A stretch of 64,000 bases of DNA. It comes from Solen grandis (taxonomy: Eukaryota > Mollusca > Bivalvia > Adapedonta > Solenidae). Shown piece after piece: positions 13,223 to 25,671 of this stretch. The position numbers and the translations under genes were made by a program. The stretch is from NCBI GenBank assembly GCA_021229015.1, contig CM037782.1, positions 62,547,909 through 62,611,908 of the forward strand, written 5' to 3'. Each line of letters opens with the position of its first letter. Position 1 is the first letter of the stretch. The notes under the pieces were generated by a model. That model worked only from the letters and a program-made list of their open reading frames with translations. It did no database searches and was not told the DNA's origin.

Positions 13223-13734
13223 CCAAGTTAGACATACAAAAAGATCATAAAAGTAAAAGGACTCTTTGCTTTCACATGTTTAAAGGTATGTGTTTTCAAA
13301 TTTCAAAGGGGAAGGATAATAGTTGCAGCATTGGAATATAATGCTGAATGGACTATTTAATGGTACCTTTAATTGGTGTGAACAATATTAGTTTTATTGC
13401 GACATGCATAGCAGAATTAAACAAATTCTATAGGAATGACAAACGAATTGGAAAAACAAATCACAAATCTAAAACTAACAGAATGCACAGGTTAAACTTG
13501 GGCTATACCATCCGTTGCCCGATATTGGTGGGGCAATATTAATATTGAATCGGGTACGAATGACGCCATGAGCCCCACTTAGTACTGTACACAGCTGTGA
13601 AGTTTTCTTAGCCTATGATCATGTACCATGCTTTTCACGTGTACCTTATGCTGCATGAAAACTGAATATCGTGGTTTATATGCACACCAGACAACAGACA
13701 ACATAAATTCGAAAGCTCTCAAATATAAATAAAA

Positions 13735-13885
13735 AGAACTGTGTTGTTAAACCGATTTCGTTGCTTTGAAAACCTCTTGTAACGTGGCTTCGAGGCTAGT
13801 CGAGGTTCCACATGAAGAGTAGAACTATTTTTTGAACAATACAAATAACTCACTACACGGTGTTCCCCAGAAATGGTAATATTTC
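13735..13885 (+). repeat. dispersed repeat R1, plus copy
   Basis: This aligns in inverted orientation with 21,362-21,720. Shared words include GTGGCTTCGAGGC, CGAGGTTCC, GAGTAGA and CGGTGTTCCCCAGAAAT. The other copy is interrupted by a SINE, and this uninterrupted copy shows the pre-insertion structure. I cannot assign the element class. Confidence 0.65.
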
Positions 13886-14102
13886 TAGATTTATCCAATT
13901 TCGATGATCACCATAAATTCTTGCAAATTGTGTATTTTTTATTTATTTTTAAACACACATAAAACAACTGCTGAATTGTTACTGAATAACCGTGATACTC
14001 TGTGTATATAATGTTGATTCGTAACGGCGCCAAATCCGACACAAAAATCAGCATGTTTCTTTGGTAATCTCAAAGTACTGCGTTCGGCATTATTTCAACT
14101 TC

Positions 14103-14270
14103 ATGAAACAAAAGTTCAATGTCTTCTATGTTAAATTGTTTGTTGTGTCGGTGACCTTACGTCTTGCCGCTTCTGCACTCCTTGTCGACGGAACTGTCGT
14201 CTGCTTCACTGGAAAGCACAGTGCTAAAAGTACGTCACTTCCGCCCGCACAGTCAGTCCGCGGTCGCACG
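14103..14270 (+). CDS. possible first coding exon with signal peptide
   Basis: From an ATG at 14,103 the frame reads 56 codons to a good donor (CACG|GTAAGC, GT at 14,271-14,272). The first ~25 residues look like a secretion signal (basic start, hydrophobic FYVKLFVVSVTLRL, small residues AASA). The region is GC-richer than its neighbours and stays open on both strands, with the opposite strand open over 14,126-14,392. I recognise no domain and can match no downstream exon. It could be the 5' exon of an unknown secreted protein or a chance ORF. Confidence 0.22.
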
Positions 14271-15630
14271 GTAAGCACGAGTAACTCATCCTTAGCTTCC
14301 CTAGCGTCAGACTTTAAATTATTTCCATTTTTTATCATCAATATTAATTTAACCATCTCTGAACCCATTAAACCTGCAAATGGTACAAACAAGATAAAAG
14401 TGCTATAAAAGAGCTATAAATCTGCGTAAATAGTTTATGACAATAAATTTATATTTATACTGGCTGGGCTAATGGATTTCGTAAATCAATGTTTGTATAT
14501 TGATTCGTACTGCATTTTGCTTTTTTCACCTCTCAACATTTTGTTTACTAATCCATACACACTATAAAACTCACGCCGTAGAAGTATTGGCATAATACAC
14601 CCTATCCATAGTTATCCCGCGGAATACAGTGAATGCGTATTCCGCATTTTTCACAGCATTTTGTACTACATGTCTAGTCTGATTTTCAAAGTCGTTAATT
14701 AAAGCGTTTTCATTGGAGAAGTTTCCTTTTAATTCTCTTTTTAAATTAAGATATAATTAGAGTAATTAGAATAAAACTTAATGTATGGTTCTGGTCTCCA
14801 GAAACTATTCATTTTATAGTGGATTATATTACATAATAGTGACCAATTCTAACAGACATTACTTTTTGCAGGAATTAAAATGCATTATTTTCTTTGTGTC
14901 CCATTGATTATTCTGTCCTAATTTTCAGTTGATAGATGTGAAAAGAAAGATGTCTGATCCTATCAGCAAAGTCAGAATTTAAGGGGTTTTTTTTTCTTAG
15001 ACGCACATTTTAATTGAAATACCCTAAATTTCACAGAATCCCAACATCTCAATGAGTGGATACTCATGGTAATACACTGGTACTTATACGATCTTGTAAA
15101 TGAGCTAGCTTTTGTTTTCAGTTTTATTTATTTTTAAAAAAAAATAATTTAAATTATCATTTAAATTCGATCAGTGTAGCAGAAAAACAACACACTTTGC
15201 ATAATTATCATCATGCAGGTACTTTTTTATTTTACATGAAATCTTTTTATTGCTTGACTTACTTTAATACATAATGTAGGCTATCATCCTGATGGTAATA
15301 CAATGTTCTCTTGTAAGATACAATTTTCATTCAATAGAAAATGAGATATTTAATAACGTGACTTTACGAGAATAGGACAATTTGTTACGTGCTTTTGTGA
15401 GATTTAGACTAGTTGCCAATCTTCGTTAAATAGGACTTTGCTCAACGAAACTCAGGACACATTCTTGAAAGGAGGAAGTGTATTTAGTAGATGTGTATTA
15501 TGGCTCTTGTACTTACTAACCATAGATTTAGCTTTTGTGGCGACGTGGTAGAGTATCAAAACGAGGGTTTCTAGTTCAATTACAATAATATTTTACTCCG
15601 TTGCAATAAAGTTTACAAGTTATTTCACCT
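14271..15630. other. gene-free AT-rich stretch
   Basis: No supported gene is visible. A very degenerate tRNA-like patch near 15,538-15,590 (GGCGACGTGGTAGAG, then TAGTTCAATT) may be an old SINE remnant. Confidence 0.4.
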
Positions 15631-16120
15631 TAATCTTAAAAGTGATTTGAAGCCCAGGAATGCAACAAAGGCCAGATGTTGTGCCCGGAAGAGCTTGGTG
15701 TAGAGAATTTAGGATTCGCACCTTGAAGTGTTGAGACTGAAGCCTCAATGGAACTAGGTCACTATAACCTTACTAGCTTGTAACAGTATGTCACTCTGAC
15801 GAGTTAGGTGAGTGTGGATGCACTTATTGCACTCCAATCGGACCGGGCAAAAGGACGTTCGTGTCAGATCAGTCAGTGGAGGCTAGGCCATGTTGCCACG
15901 TGATGTCCGCCTGGTGTTGACAGTTCAAAGGTGGGATGACCGATAGATAACGTCTTGGTCCTGCATAGAAGAACTTAGGGTGGGGCGGGGTACGGCTGTC
16001 ACCGCTGTATGACCTGTCCACGTGAGGTGAAGGTTACGTGCATCAGGGCCGTCTGGGTGACATGACTACGTCCCGCAAAATGAACACGCGGAAACACGTG
16101 TCGGTGCCTATTCAACCAAG
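15631..16120. other. GC-rich island without an open frame
   Basis: This ~490-bp block is markedly richer in G and C than the surrounding DNA, has no long open frame on either strand and no recognisable rRNA, snRNA or tRNA. It may be an unclassified repeat, a decayed exon or a non-coding RNA. Nothing in the sequence decides between these. Confidence 0.4.
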
Positions 16121-16306
16121 GTAAACCTGATCAGCCGAAAACAGAACTAAGTCAAGATTAGGTTTCGTTTTATCGAGACATCAATGTTTAAGCCTAGCAA
16201 TATTTACAAGTATCTAATAAATTTGAAAAAGAGCATAAAACTTAAAAAAAAAATTTAAAAAAAAACATGACATGCGCCTTGAAAAGGGCTCATTAGCAGA
16301 GAGAGC

Positions 16307-16366
16307 GAGAGCGAAACTAGGCTAAGTGCTTATAAATGTATATGAACTTAGCCTAGTTTCGCTCTC
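16307..16366. repeat. perfect 21-bp inverted repeat (hairpin), copy 1
   Basis: GAGAGCGAAACTAGGCTAAG at 16,307-16,326 plus one base is perfectly mirrored at 16,346-16,366, with an 18-nt AT-rich loop. A related but decayed hairpin lies at 44,363-44,441, so this is a small dispersed foldback element. The right arm continues into CACCCCTCGATATAT, also shared with the other copy. Confidence 0.8.
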
Positions 16367-17268
16367 ACCCCTCGATATATATATATATATATCGGACAAT
16401 ATCTGGCTGCTTTAAGTAAATCGAAAGATATATATATACGTTGCGAATGATTTTAACCGAAAGGTTGACAAAAAGCGGAATTTTAAAACCTCTTCAGCCC
16501 CCCTTATGAAATATATTTTTAGATAACGTTATAATTATTCATTCTTCACTATTGTTATTTTTTTATTAAGTATTTCCTATAATGAGGTGTTTAAACCATG
16601 TTTGCTTGTGTTATGTTTCCGACCTACATGCATGTCTCTTTAAATTCTAACGTTGAGTGTTTTAGTGTTTTAAGGAACAGAGTTGAAAAGTAAACTCAAA
16701 TAAATAATTGGCTATGAGGGAAGACCCGGATGAAGGCCGGTCCCATGTCTGTTTGACTGGCTTGAATCTGGACCATCCCTGACGGTAACCGTCTGACACA
16801 GACTTACAAACCCTGGTCTCTATTTCAACTGCTCGCGGGTAGTTCATGAACCAAATTTACGAGTATTGTCACGCGGTAAATCAAGTAGTCTCGCACAAGC
16901 ACAATAAATCTCGTGTAAACTCGTTAGCAGATGACGCATCGAAGAATGGCAAACTCGAGATCTTGGGGCTATACACCGACAACGACACCACTCACGAACG
17001 TGTATTACTCAAAAATGACCCTCAGCTTCGTACCTGCATTGCCCATCTACAAATTACACCTATATAGTAATAAAACTGGTCGTGTATTTAATAATATACC
17101 TATAGGTAGTTAGTACACTCGATGAGTCTGTATATATTATTGTATATTATTGATTAATGTTTTTTTGTAATTGTCATCACACATAATTGCATAAACAAAC
17201 AATCAGTCCACTCACTGACTCTCTCAGAAGGTTCTTTGATGTAACATTTTACACTTCATGAATTATTT

Positions 17269-17333
17269 CAAAGACCTATTCAACAGAGGTACGAAACGGT
17301 CCGAAATAACGGTTTTCTCTCGTGACGAAAAAC
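17269..17333. repeat. dispersed repeat fragment, copy 2
   Basis: This is homologous to 544-606 (CTATTCAACAGAG and GTCCGAAATAA in both). It supports an interspersed element of unknown class. Confidence 0.45.
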
Positions 17334-18051
17334 AACAGGTAACCAGTATAAAGGTGCTGCTTGAGGCAGCACATTGAAATAAGCACGGCGAGAAAAAAAA
17401 GCTGTCTGATAGTAAAATTTATGGTTGACAGGAAAACAAATTGTTTTAACATAACTGTGGAACTTGTTTACAGAAGTATATATATTTGATTACATAAATG
17501 GAAAACTAGTTCGGAAACTTGAAGTAAATATTAAAATGAAGAAAGACACAAAATATGTTTAAATATGAAAGCAAAGGCATAATATACAATTTAGAGGACA
17601 CAAAAAAGGTTTCAATGTAAGATGGTGAGAAAAATGAGACCAGGACTGAAACCCGAGACCACTAATAAAAGTCTCCCACCGATAACTGTTACATATTCCC
17701 TGCAATTTGGAAGTTGTTGAAGAATTTACAGAGATCAAATTGTTAATGTTCCTGATGAACAAAATGCAGTATATACATTGGAGATACTATAATGATCTCT
17801 TGTTTGGTGCAAGATAACCAAGTAAGAAAATGTGCAGCCAGACCAAGACTTCAGTCTGGGGCCCCTAAAGGGCTTACAGAAAAAAATAGCTGGAAATTGG
17901 AAGGTTTTATAACGTTTTACAGTGGTAAGAGATTAAAAATTGTAAAAGAAAATCTTATTTTTCTGTATTTTTTTTTTCAAGAAATAATTTTAATATACAG
18001 CATAAAAAACAACATAAGAATGCATAGAAAACTTGTTTTCAAGATGTTTTT

Positions 18052-18053
<2 letters not shown>

Positions 18054-18094
<41 letters not shown>
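18054..18094. repeat. (AT)n microsatellite
   Basis: This is a perfect run of about 20 AT units. Confidence 0.9.
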
Positions 18095-18097
<3 letters not shown>

Positions 18098-19384
18098 TTT
18101 AGTATCACATTTAGAAAATACTTTTTTAAGTATGGTAATTAATAACTGAAATGAAAATATCACAAATTCAAATAAAGAGAAAATATATTGTTCTAGTGAA
18201 CTAAAACAGATTACTACCCTTCAACAAGAGTGTCCGTAAGACAACACGCTCGACTGTTTGAATGCTTGTCAATAAAGATAAATATTGCAGTTAAAGGCAA
18301 AATAAAAATCTCTGTGTTATCGAAATATACACAAGAACAATAAACATGTGCTCCAAATTATTAAGCAAATCTCAAAGAATTCAGTGAAAAATTTGGTTAG
18401 TACAAAAAGATTAATCAAGTCAGAAAAGGGGCATAATTATGTCAAAATCCAAGACAGAGTCATGTACTCTTGCCATGTACAAATAGAGGTGATGGTATAT
18501 ACAGTTATTTAAAGTTTCAAAGCAATACCTCAAAGGGTTAAGTGAAAAAATGAGGTGGTGCGAAAATCTTAACAAAAATTCTTTAAAAAAAAGGGGGGGG
18601 GGATAACTAGTTCAAAGTTCACCCCCCTTCTCTCTCTTTGATATGAATCAAATATACTTTCACGAATTATTTTAAAATTAAATAAGCGGCATTAAACCTG
18701 TCTTGATTTATGTTACTGAGAGGATGTAACCACGGACTTGTGTTGTTAATTCCGTCTGGAAATTAATTCATATTTGTTTCATGATTTAATAATAAAACTG
18801 TTGTGTATATTATCTCTCATGCAGTGTATGTGACCCCGTATTCATATAGTACGGGCCAGGTAGTTGGGTGCGATTTTCAGGACGACGCGAGGCCAAGCAA
18901 ATTAAACATGTTCCTTATATTTTACATTAAATAAAATTATTGGACTAACTGAAACTGATTAAACCAAATTATCATTTGTCAGGCGTTCTTTATTGGAGGA
19001 ATTCAATTTAATACATGTATATGGTTTTCGTGGTAAACTAAATTTTTGTAAACATACTTTACTTGAAACACTACGAGAAGAGCAGATACTAGGAGAAAAG
19101 GGGGGTGTATCATTTCTAAAATATAATCGCAGTCATCGGAATCTATTTCAATGCGTGTACCTCCAAAGTACATTTTTGCGTGCGCGTGAGCTCACGTGTG
19201 CCTGCGCGTGCGCTCACGTGTGTATGATTGTGTGTGAATCTGTAATTTATATTCCCCAGCTGCAACATACCGAAGTCATTAAAATAGCATTGTGGTATTC
19301 CCTTGCTTGACGTAATTAATATATAAGTTAACAATGAAAAAATCATAAATCGAAAGTGGTTGAAATTTTCGTAAAATATATATT

Positions 19385-19460
19385 TAAATCAAAGCGCTGA
19401 GGGCACTGAAGTTGTGTGTGTCTCAAGCGGAAGAGGGTTTGACGAGCTGCAGATATGCAG
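19385..19460 (+). mobile_element. SINE-like fragment, family S7
   Basis: AATCAAAGCGCTGAGGGCACT and TGTGTGTCTCAAG-GGAAGAGGG are shared with the inverted fragment at 62,036-62,105. The first words are also shared with 19,800-19,872 (minus), which adds a tRNA-like B box. Confidence 0.55.
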
Positions 19461-19799
19461 GGTAACTTAGTTTTTGCCAGATACCAAACTTATATTAAAA
19501 AAAATGCACGGTTGTTTTTTTAGATTTGTTTCCCTTTTGATTTAGATATGCATATTTGATATCAATCTTAAAAACTGTAGGCTATAGAAATAGTGAGAGT
19601 AACATTGGCGATGTGCAAATTTTAACAGTCCGTTGAAAAAAATGATTTCATCTTTAATTTTTTGTAATGACCTTGTTAACGCAGTTACAGCGTTTTTTGT
19701 TTTTTTTGTGTTTTTTTTTTTGTGTGTTTTTTTTGTCAATTGCTTGAAACTTTAACCCCAATTTATTAAATGCAATTTGATAAACAAAAGAAATGCGAT

Positions 19800-19872
19800 A
19801 ATACTATTCTCTCAGTGCTATCAGCGCTTTGATTCGAACTCTCGGTATCTTCTATAACCAAGCGATTTCACA
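19800..19872 (-). mobile_element. SINE-like fragment with tRNA-like head, family S7
   Basis: Read on the minus strand, this runs from a tRNA-like segment through GAGAGTTCGAATCAAAGCGC (B-box-like GTTCGAATC) into the family-S7 body. It supports a tRNA origin for that family. Confidence 0.5.
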
Positions 19873-20449
19873 GTCTATATTTATACATGTAGATATATCA
19901 GTGACATCCAATCAACCTCGGATAGCAGATATACAGGTATCGGCCATTCTGTAGTGCAAAAAATAACCCATGGAGGTATCTAAGGTCGTTAGCTTGACGT
20001 GATTGTTAGTAAGTTACACGGATTAGTATCGGATTTAAGCTTTCTGCATGGATCATTGTTACACCACTAAATGACCGAAACATGCACATCCACAATCCAA
20101 ATTCACATACGAGCCACTTTTGCATCAAAAGAAATTATATTTCTCCGCATTGTAAAGTGACAGTTACGCAACATCATAGAGAAATTATTTCTTCTCTGCT
20201 TTTATGCCACACACAATTATTGTATTTTTTTTTTTACTACCTAGACCTTTGTCCAGAGGACACAGATGCCCCCATCCGCATTTTCTAAAGCAAAAGCAAA
20301 GTTGGGGGGCAAAAAATTTGAGTTTTCAACACTTAGGCTGAATCTCAGCATACCTGTGTTGCAGAATTTTGTTCAATCGTTAGATCATTCATACTATATT
20401 TGTGAGTACGTCGCACGAAAACTTTGGATTTGAAGGGAAACATACTAAC

Positions 20450-21055
20450 ACACTCTACTCAGTCAACACATTCAGCAACGCTAACAAATAATACTCACTC
20501 AACGCATTCTGTTACACTTACACAAACTTTCCTCCACCAACACATACTGCTACACTTACACACTCAACACATTCTGCTACACTAACACACTCAACACATT
20601 CTGCTTCACTTACACAATCAACATATTCTGCTATACTTACACACTCAACACATTCTGCTACACCAACACATTCTGCTTCACTTACACAATCAACATATTC
20701 TGCTATACTTACACACTCAACACATTCTGCTACACCAACACACTCAACACATTCTGCTACACTTACACACTCAACACATTCTGCTACACTTACACAATCA
20801 ACACATTCTGCTATACTTACACACCCAACACATTCTGCTTGACAACACACACAATACATTCTGCTACACTTACAAACTCAACATTTTCTGCTACACTCAC
20901 ACACTAAACACATTCTGCTACACTTACAAACTCAACATATTCTGCTACACTTTACACACATAACACATTCTGCTATACTTACACACTCAACAAATTCTGC
21001 TAGACTTACACAAACTTTGCTCCACTAACACATTCTGCTACAACAACAAACTTTG
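20450..21055. repeat. 27-bp tandem array
   Basis: About 20 imperfect copies of a 27-bp unit containing CTCAACACATTCTGCTACAC are present. Since 27 is a multiple of 3, the minus strand stays open at 20,518-20,859 with a nine-residue repeat of the type ECVECVSVA. Nothing else supports coding, so I annotate it as a minisatellite. Confidence 0.85.
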
Positions 21056-21361
21056 TTAACAACTGAATTTTCTTTAGTAAGAAATAGTCCTTCTTATTTA
21101 TGCACTGAAGTATGTTGTCAACGAGTATTACAGATTGCATTTCTTAACATGTCTGTAACACACATTTTGCTTTCCTGTCAGAAGAAGTAACATTGCTTTT
21201 GGAAGAACGAGCTGATTTCTGTGACGGATTTAACAACACTATGTATACAGAGTATCGGGGTTATTATTCAGTAGTTGTGTTATTTGTGTTTGAAATAAAT
21301 AAAATTGCACAGTTTGCCAGAATTTATGGTGAATCCATCAAAATTGAATAAATAAAAAATA

Positions 21362-21720
21362 GTCATATTTCTGGGGAACACCGTTTGGTATATTGGGTTC
21401 TCGTATTGTTTGAAAATACCTCTACTCTTCTGGCGGAACCTCGACTTGCCTCGAAGCCACGTTCAAAGATTTGACTTGACTATTTGAGTTGACCGTCGCT
21501 TCTACAGTATTTCAGTCATATAGTGACGTCCAGCTGAATACAGGTGGAGGAAGACCACGAATGCACGGCGGCATCGGGTAGGACCACCGACCTACCGCAA
21601 GCCAGCTGGAAGGCTTCCTCTCCTTACCACGTTCAAAGAGTGTTACAAAGCAACTTAATCGGTTTTGCGTCCACATTTTAACTACATGGGACCTATTATT
21701 AATATTTGAGAGTTATCAAG
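21362..21720 (-). repeat. dispersed repeat R1, inverted copy split by a SINE
   Basis: The two outer parts (21,362-21,468 and 21,627-21,720) together match the uninterrupted copy at 13,735-13,885. They are separated by the SINE at 21,469-21,626 and its 12-bp target duplication. Confidence 0.7.
21469..21626 (-). mobile_element. SINE family S1, truncated copy inserted in R1
   Basis: The body words TTGCGGTAGGTCG and TCTTCCTCCACC (seen here as reverse complement) match the S1 family, but the tRNA-like head is missing, so the copy is 5'-truncated. It is flanked by a perfect 12-bp direct repeat, CCACGTTCAAAG, at 21,457-21,468 and 21,627-21,638. This is the hallmark of LINE-mediated insertion. Confidence 0.85.
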
Positions 21721-21958
21721 TTTATTTTTTTAATCTTTTCGATTTTTTCAATGCCATATTCAATTGAAAACAAACCGCCAAATCCAATATATTTTGTTAC
21801 TATGTGTTTTGTCCAATGTTATTCACTATGTAAATCTTGAAAATGATCTTTTTAATTGAGTGTGGCGTTTATAGGAACGCTCGGACGGAAGACACTGTTG
21901 CCTGGCGTTCGTATTAATCACGATGGGTTGAGACAACTTCAAAGCAGTACTATGGTGT

Positions 21959-23597
21959 GGTCACATATTCACGGAGAACCGCCACAGAAGAGCTACGGTC
22001 TAATCGTTCACGGATGACTACGGAAATTCAAATTCCGTAGTCCGCTACGGTTCCAATACGGATGCACAACGGTGTGAGTATGGAGATCGACGGATGTACC
22101 ACCAAAGCCCGGGAGAGATACGGATTGTTACGGTCCGACACGGTTTAATACGGAGCGACACGATCAGGACGATTGTACTACGGATACACTACGGTTTGAT
22201 ACGGTATAAGTACGGGTTTGTACGAATAAGAACGGTCCGATACGGTGTAGTACGGATCGCTACGGATCGATACGGACCTGCTTCGATTTAGCATTCTATC
22301 CACAACCTCTAGCTTGCTCACTTTTACTGGCCATGAAGGGGTCTTCGTAAAAGCCAGTCTGTAGTCCACCATCTCCTCTGTCTTCTTTTACCTGATTAAG
22401 TATTCATATATAATCATTAATGTAAAATATTGATCAATAATGTTTCTCTTCTATTAATAAAATCTGCTGTTTATCTTACAAATTACACTAATTATCGTGA
22501 ATGTTAATGTTTTAAAAGTAAAGTGCTTGTTTATTATAGTATCACCCATATTGAAAGGGCCAGCCTCCCGGGCTTATGAGACCCCTCATTCTCTGTGCAT
22601 CTTTACTCCCAATTCCTATCCTTTATGCCAGGCACCAGGCAATCGGTAACCATTCATTTAACTATAAGCTGGCGGTTCACCAACCAGCCATATCAGAACA
22701 AGCTCCTGGCGGGGCTCGAACCTTCGACCTCCCTTTCCTTTGGCGGACGCCTGAACCACCAGGAAACGGAGACGGTTTTATGTACTAGTATTATTTGATC
22801 TTTTTACCTGCATCTTTAGCATCGTTGTTTGGATAAAAGGTCACATTATAATATAAGACTGATGTTTATTCAGTTTCATACAATGTTTTGTAAAATATGT
22901 AACCTTAAATGTAAAGCTATTACTAAAAGTACGATAATAATATGATTATTATCTCTATGTATGTCATCAAGCAGTGGCATTTTGTGCCTTATCAATATCC
23001 AGTTGCAACCAATTTATTGCAAACACCATTTGTTGACGATTCATGATTGTGCACTCAACGACAAAACACAAATACGTTGTGTCTTGAGGGGGTATTTATA
23101 ATACCCTTGTGGAAGTACATGATACTGAATTTATCCTACCAAACAGTAGTTGTCCGTACAATTCCGTACTGTGTCGTGTTGCAACATAGTAAACCGTAAA
23201 AGACCATTGCTGCAACGTAGTAAACCGTAAAAAACAGTGTGAATCCCTGCCTCTCCGTAGTATAAAGATCGTGGATTTCCGTGACAAATCCGTATCATAA
23301 TCGTAACCCCTTAAATTTTGGGCCTACGAATAAGTACGGACTGATACGGTTTTCATACGGACCAGAACGTATCAGTACGGTCTATTACGGACTAGTAAGG
23401 ATACGCTACGGTTATTTGATCCGTAGCGATTTTTTGTGCATGTTCAATAATTGTCAAGGATCGCTACGGATATATAAGACCTACTACGAATTACTACGGT
23501 TACAATACGGAGAGCTACTGACCAATACGGGTAGTTACGGACGATGCCGGAACGAATCCGTAGCTCTTCCGTGGCGATCTTCCATGAATATGTGACC
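21959..23597. mobile_element. 1.64-kb terminal-inverted-repeat element rich in TACGG words
   Basis: The left end begins GGTCACATATTCACGG, followed by GCCACAGAAGAGCTACGG. The right end carries the inverted form (AATCCGTAGCTCTTCCGTGGC, then CCATGAATATGTGACC). The imperfect terminal inverted repeats are about 40 bp. Both arms are dense in TACGG/CCGTA words at irregular short spacing. The middle is AT-rich and contains a nested SINE (22,557-22,780). It has no transposase-like frame, so it is non-autonomous. Family unknown. Confidence 0.75.
22557..22780 (-). mobile_element. tRNA-derived SINE, family S6
   Basis: On the minus strand a tRNA-like head reads TTTCCTGGTGGTTCAGG, then GGAGGTCGAAGGTTCGAGCC, which gives plausible A and B boxes. 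A non-tRNA body follows, toward lower coordinates. It lies inside the 1.64-kb inverted-repeat element, so it was probably inserted later. Confidence 0.65.
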
Positions 23598-23964
23598 AGG
23601 GTATAAAGTAGGATTCACAGGGTCATTAATACCCGATTCAAAGCTTATATTGACATACTTATATCAGGCAACGGATTATATAGCCAAAACTTAACCTGAG
23701 CATTGTGTTAGCACCATATCATAAGTCTTAGCTTTGTGATCATTTTTTTTCAATTCGTTTGTTATTCCTGTAGAATTCGTTTATTTCAGCAATGCAGGTC
23801 GCAAAAATCTATTATTGTTCACAGCAATTGAACGTCCATTATTCTGCACTATATTTTAATGTGGCAACTATTATCCTACCCCTGGGAAATTAAGAACACA
23901 TACCGTTTAACATGTGACAGCAATGAGTCCTTTTTAAATTTATGTCCTTCATTTTGTGAGTTTA

Positions 23965-24150
23965 ATTTGGTTTATTTGAATAATTGAAGGCAATTTTATA
24001 ACATCAAAGGCTTCACAGTCAAGCGCCATCAAGCCGGTTTTTTATGAGAAACACCTGGTCCCCATCCTTGGACTCTGGGACATGATATAACATATCTATT
24101 CAGACGAATTCCAACAGTAAAGAACATTCCAGCGATTTCTCGGGACTTTA
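23965..24150 (-). mobile_element. SINE-like repeat family S3, inverted copy
   Basis: This matches the ends of the repeat at 12,870-13,222 in reverse orientation. TCTATTCAGACGAATTC and GGTTTATTTGAATAATT correspond to the S3 words near 12,915 and 13,205. The internal tRNA-like portion is shortened. Confidence 0.6.
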
Positions 24151-24677
24151 ATTCTAAGGCTATTCATACTAGTATTGAACGTAACCCTTCATTTATATTC
24201 ATTGAAAAGATATGCCGTGACACCAAAACAAGATAATGAGGATTTAAAATTACTTGACGAAAGTAAAGAAATTATGACTGACTTCTATTTTTCCATGTAT
24301 GGGTATGTGTTTTACATTAAGTTAAACACCCCCTTATCAAGTATGAAGAACGATGGAACGGTATTGTAAAGTAAGCGAATTTTAAATATTTGATAGATCA
24401 TATAATTGTGTTTCATGTCTGTTAGCCGATTGAATCACGAAAGGGGAGGCGAAAGAATATTAAGCTTTCAATTCTATCTAGATAAAGCTTTCAATTCTGT
24501 TTAGATATAAAACTGTTTTGACGTAGAAGTAGATCAAGGAGTTGATATTTCCATTTATTTCTATCGAACTTAATGGATGTTGATTAAAGATAAGGAAACA
24601 CTTTAATTTTGAAGATGAAACAAAGTTCTTAAGTATTTCCAATACTCACTCTATAATAAACAAATCTATGTATATAA

Positions 24678-24877
24678 AGGGCGTATGTTACAGTTTGCTA
24701 CATTTTCTATATAGACAAAGTAAATCTTACTGAAACCTTATTTTATTTCTTGTTAATGTTTGTGATTTCATTTCAAGTCAATATGCAAATTTGAAACCAA
24801 TTGATCTTATAGAAGTTCTGTTGCGATTAAAACTGTAAATATATTGCATTTTTCTTTGAAAAGAGGAGATACTTTGA

Positions 24878-24914
<37 letters not shown>

Positions 24915-25230
24915 TGCTTGATTATAGTATATGTCGTATAGAATTTCTACAAATTTTGTACAGAGACAAGGAATTAAGTACTGAACATTGATTTTGAAAC
25001 CTTATGTTGTGTTGTTTGCCATTATTTGAGTCATCTGCCCTTGAATATGGCCTAAAAGCGCTTAAATGTTCAAGGGCAGATAACTCAAAATGTAGGACTT
25101 TTTCCAAACAAAAATGTTTCTTTTATGATTCTCTTTAATCATGCAAAGTTTAAAAAATCTATGGAACACTTTTTCCTTCTTTCCTTCTTTGCCTATATAG
25201 AAAATGTAGCAAACTTTAACCAACACCCTT
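24678..25230. mobile_element. ~550-bp inverted-repeat (MITE-like) element
   Basis: Inverted ends share AGTTTGCTACATTTTCTATA and the flanking GACAAAG/CTTTGCC. The left arm is about 24,680-24,725 and the right arm about 25,183-25,228. Inside are an AT microsatellite (24,879-24,911) and a second hairpin at 25,022-25,091 with ATCTGCCCTTGAA mirrored by TTCAAGGGCAGAT. It has no coding capacity. Confidence 0.65.
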
Positions 25231-25671
25231 ATTAAATCTTTCTGTGGCAATTTTCCTCCAATTCTGTACAGCGATTGTCGAAAAAAATCGACTTTATTTA
25301 CAACTCAGTTACCTTTCTTACTAACAAACTATATTAAAAGGCCCAATATATTTCATAATAATAATATACTTTTCATGAAAAAAAAACATGAAAAAAAACA
25401 CACACATACAAAAAAAAAAAGAAGATAAAACAGCGTTGGTATACTGTAGACTAACGGATTTGTGCAAATATCTGCCGTAAAATAACAAACTACGCTTTTT
25501 AGTATTTTGTATGTATGTTTAAATAATCTCATTGTTACATACTCTCATTGTGTACATTTTGCATTAGCATGTATTCCCGAAGATGGTCCGTATTCGGTAA
25601 TAATTTGATTTTGAAAAACCGTCGCTAAATAAAAAAAAATGTTTTTTTCTGCTACGTCATCAATTTAAATA

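Larger units (their letters stand above)
16400..19384. other. gene-free stretch with microsatellites
   Basis: No supported gene. A second copy of the early dispersed repeat lies at 17,269-17,333 and a long AT microsatellite at about 18,054-18,094. Open frames near 16,662-17,113 and 17,792-18,142 show no recognisable domain. Confidence 0.4.

Noticed and set aside
16662..17113. Overlapping open frames near 16.7-17.1 kb
   Set aside because: They have no recognisable domain, no good splice context and conflicting strands. I could not support a gene.
20518..20859. Cysteine-rich minus-strand peptide repeat (ECVECVSVA)
   Set aside because: It is produced by the 27-bp minisatellite. There is no signal peptide, splice site or flanking coding sequence.
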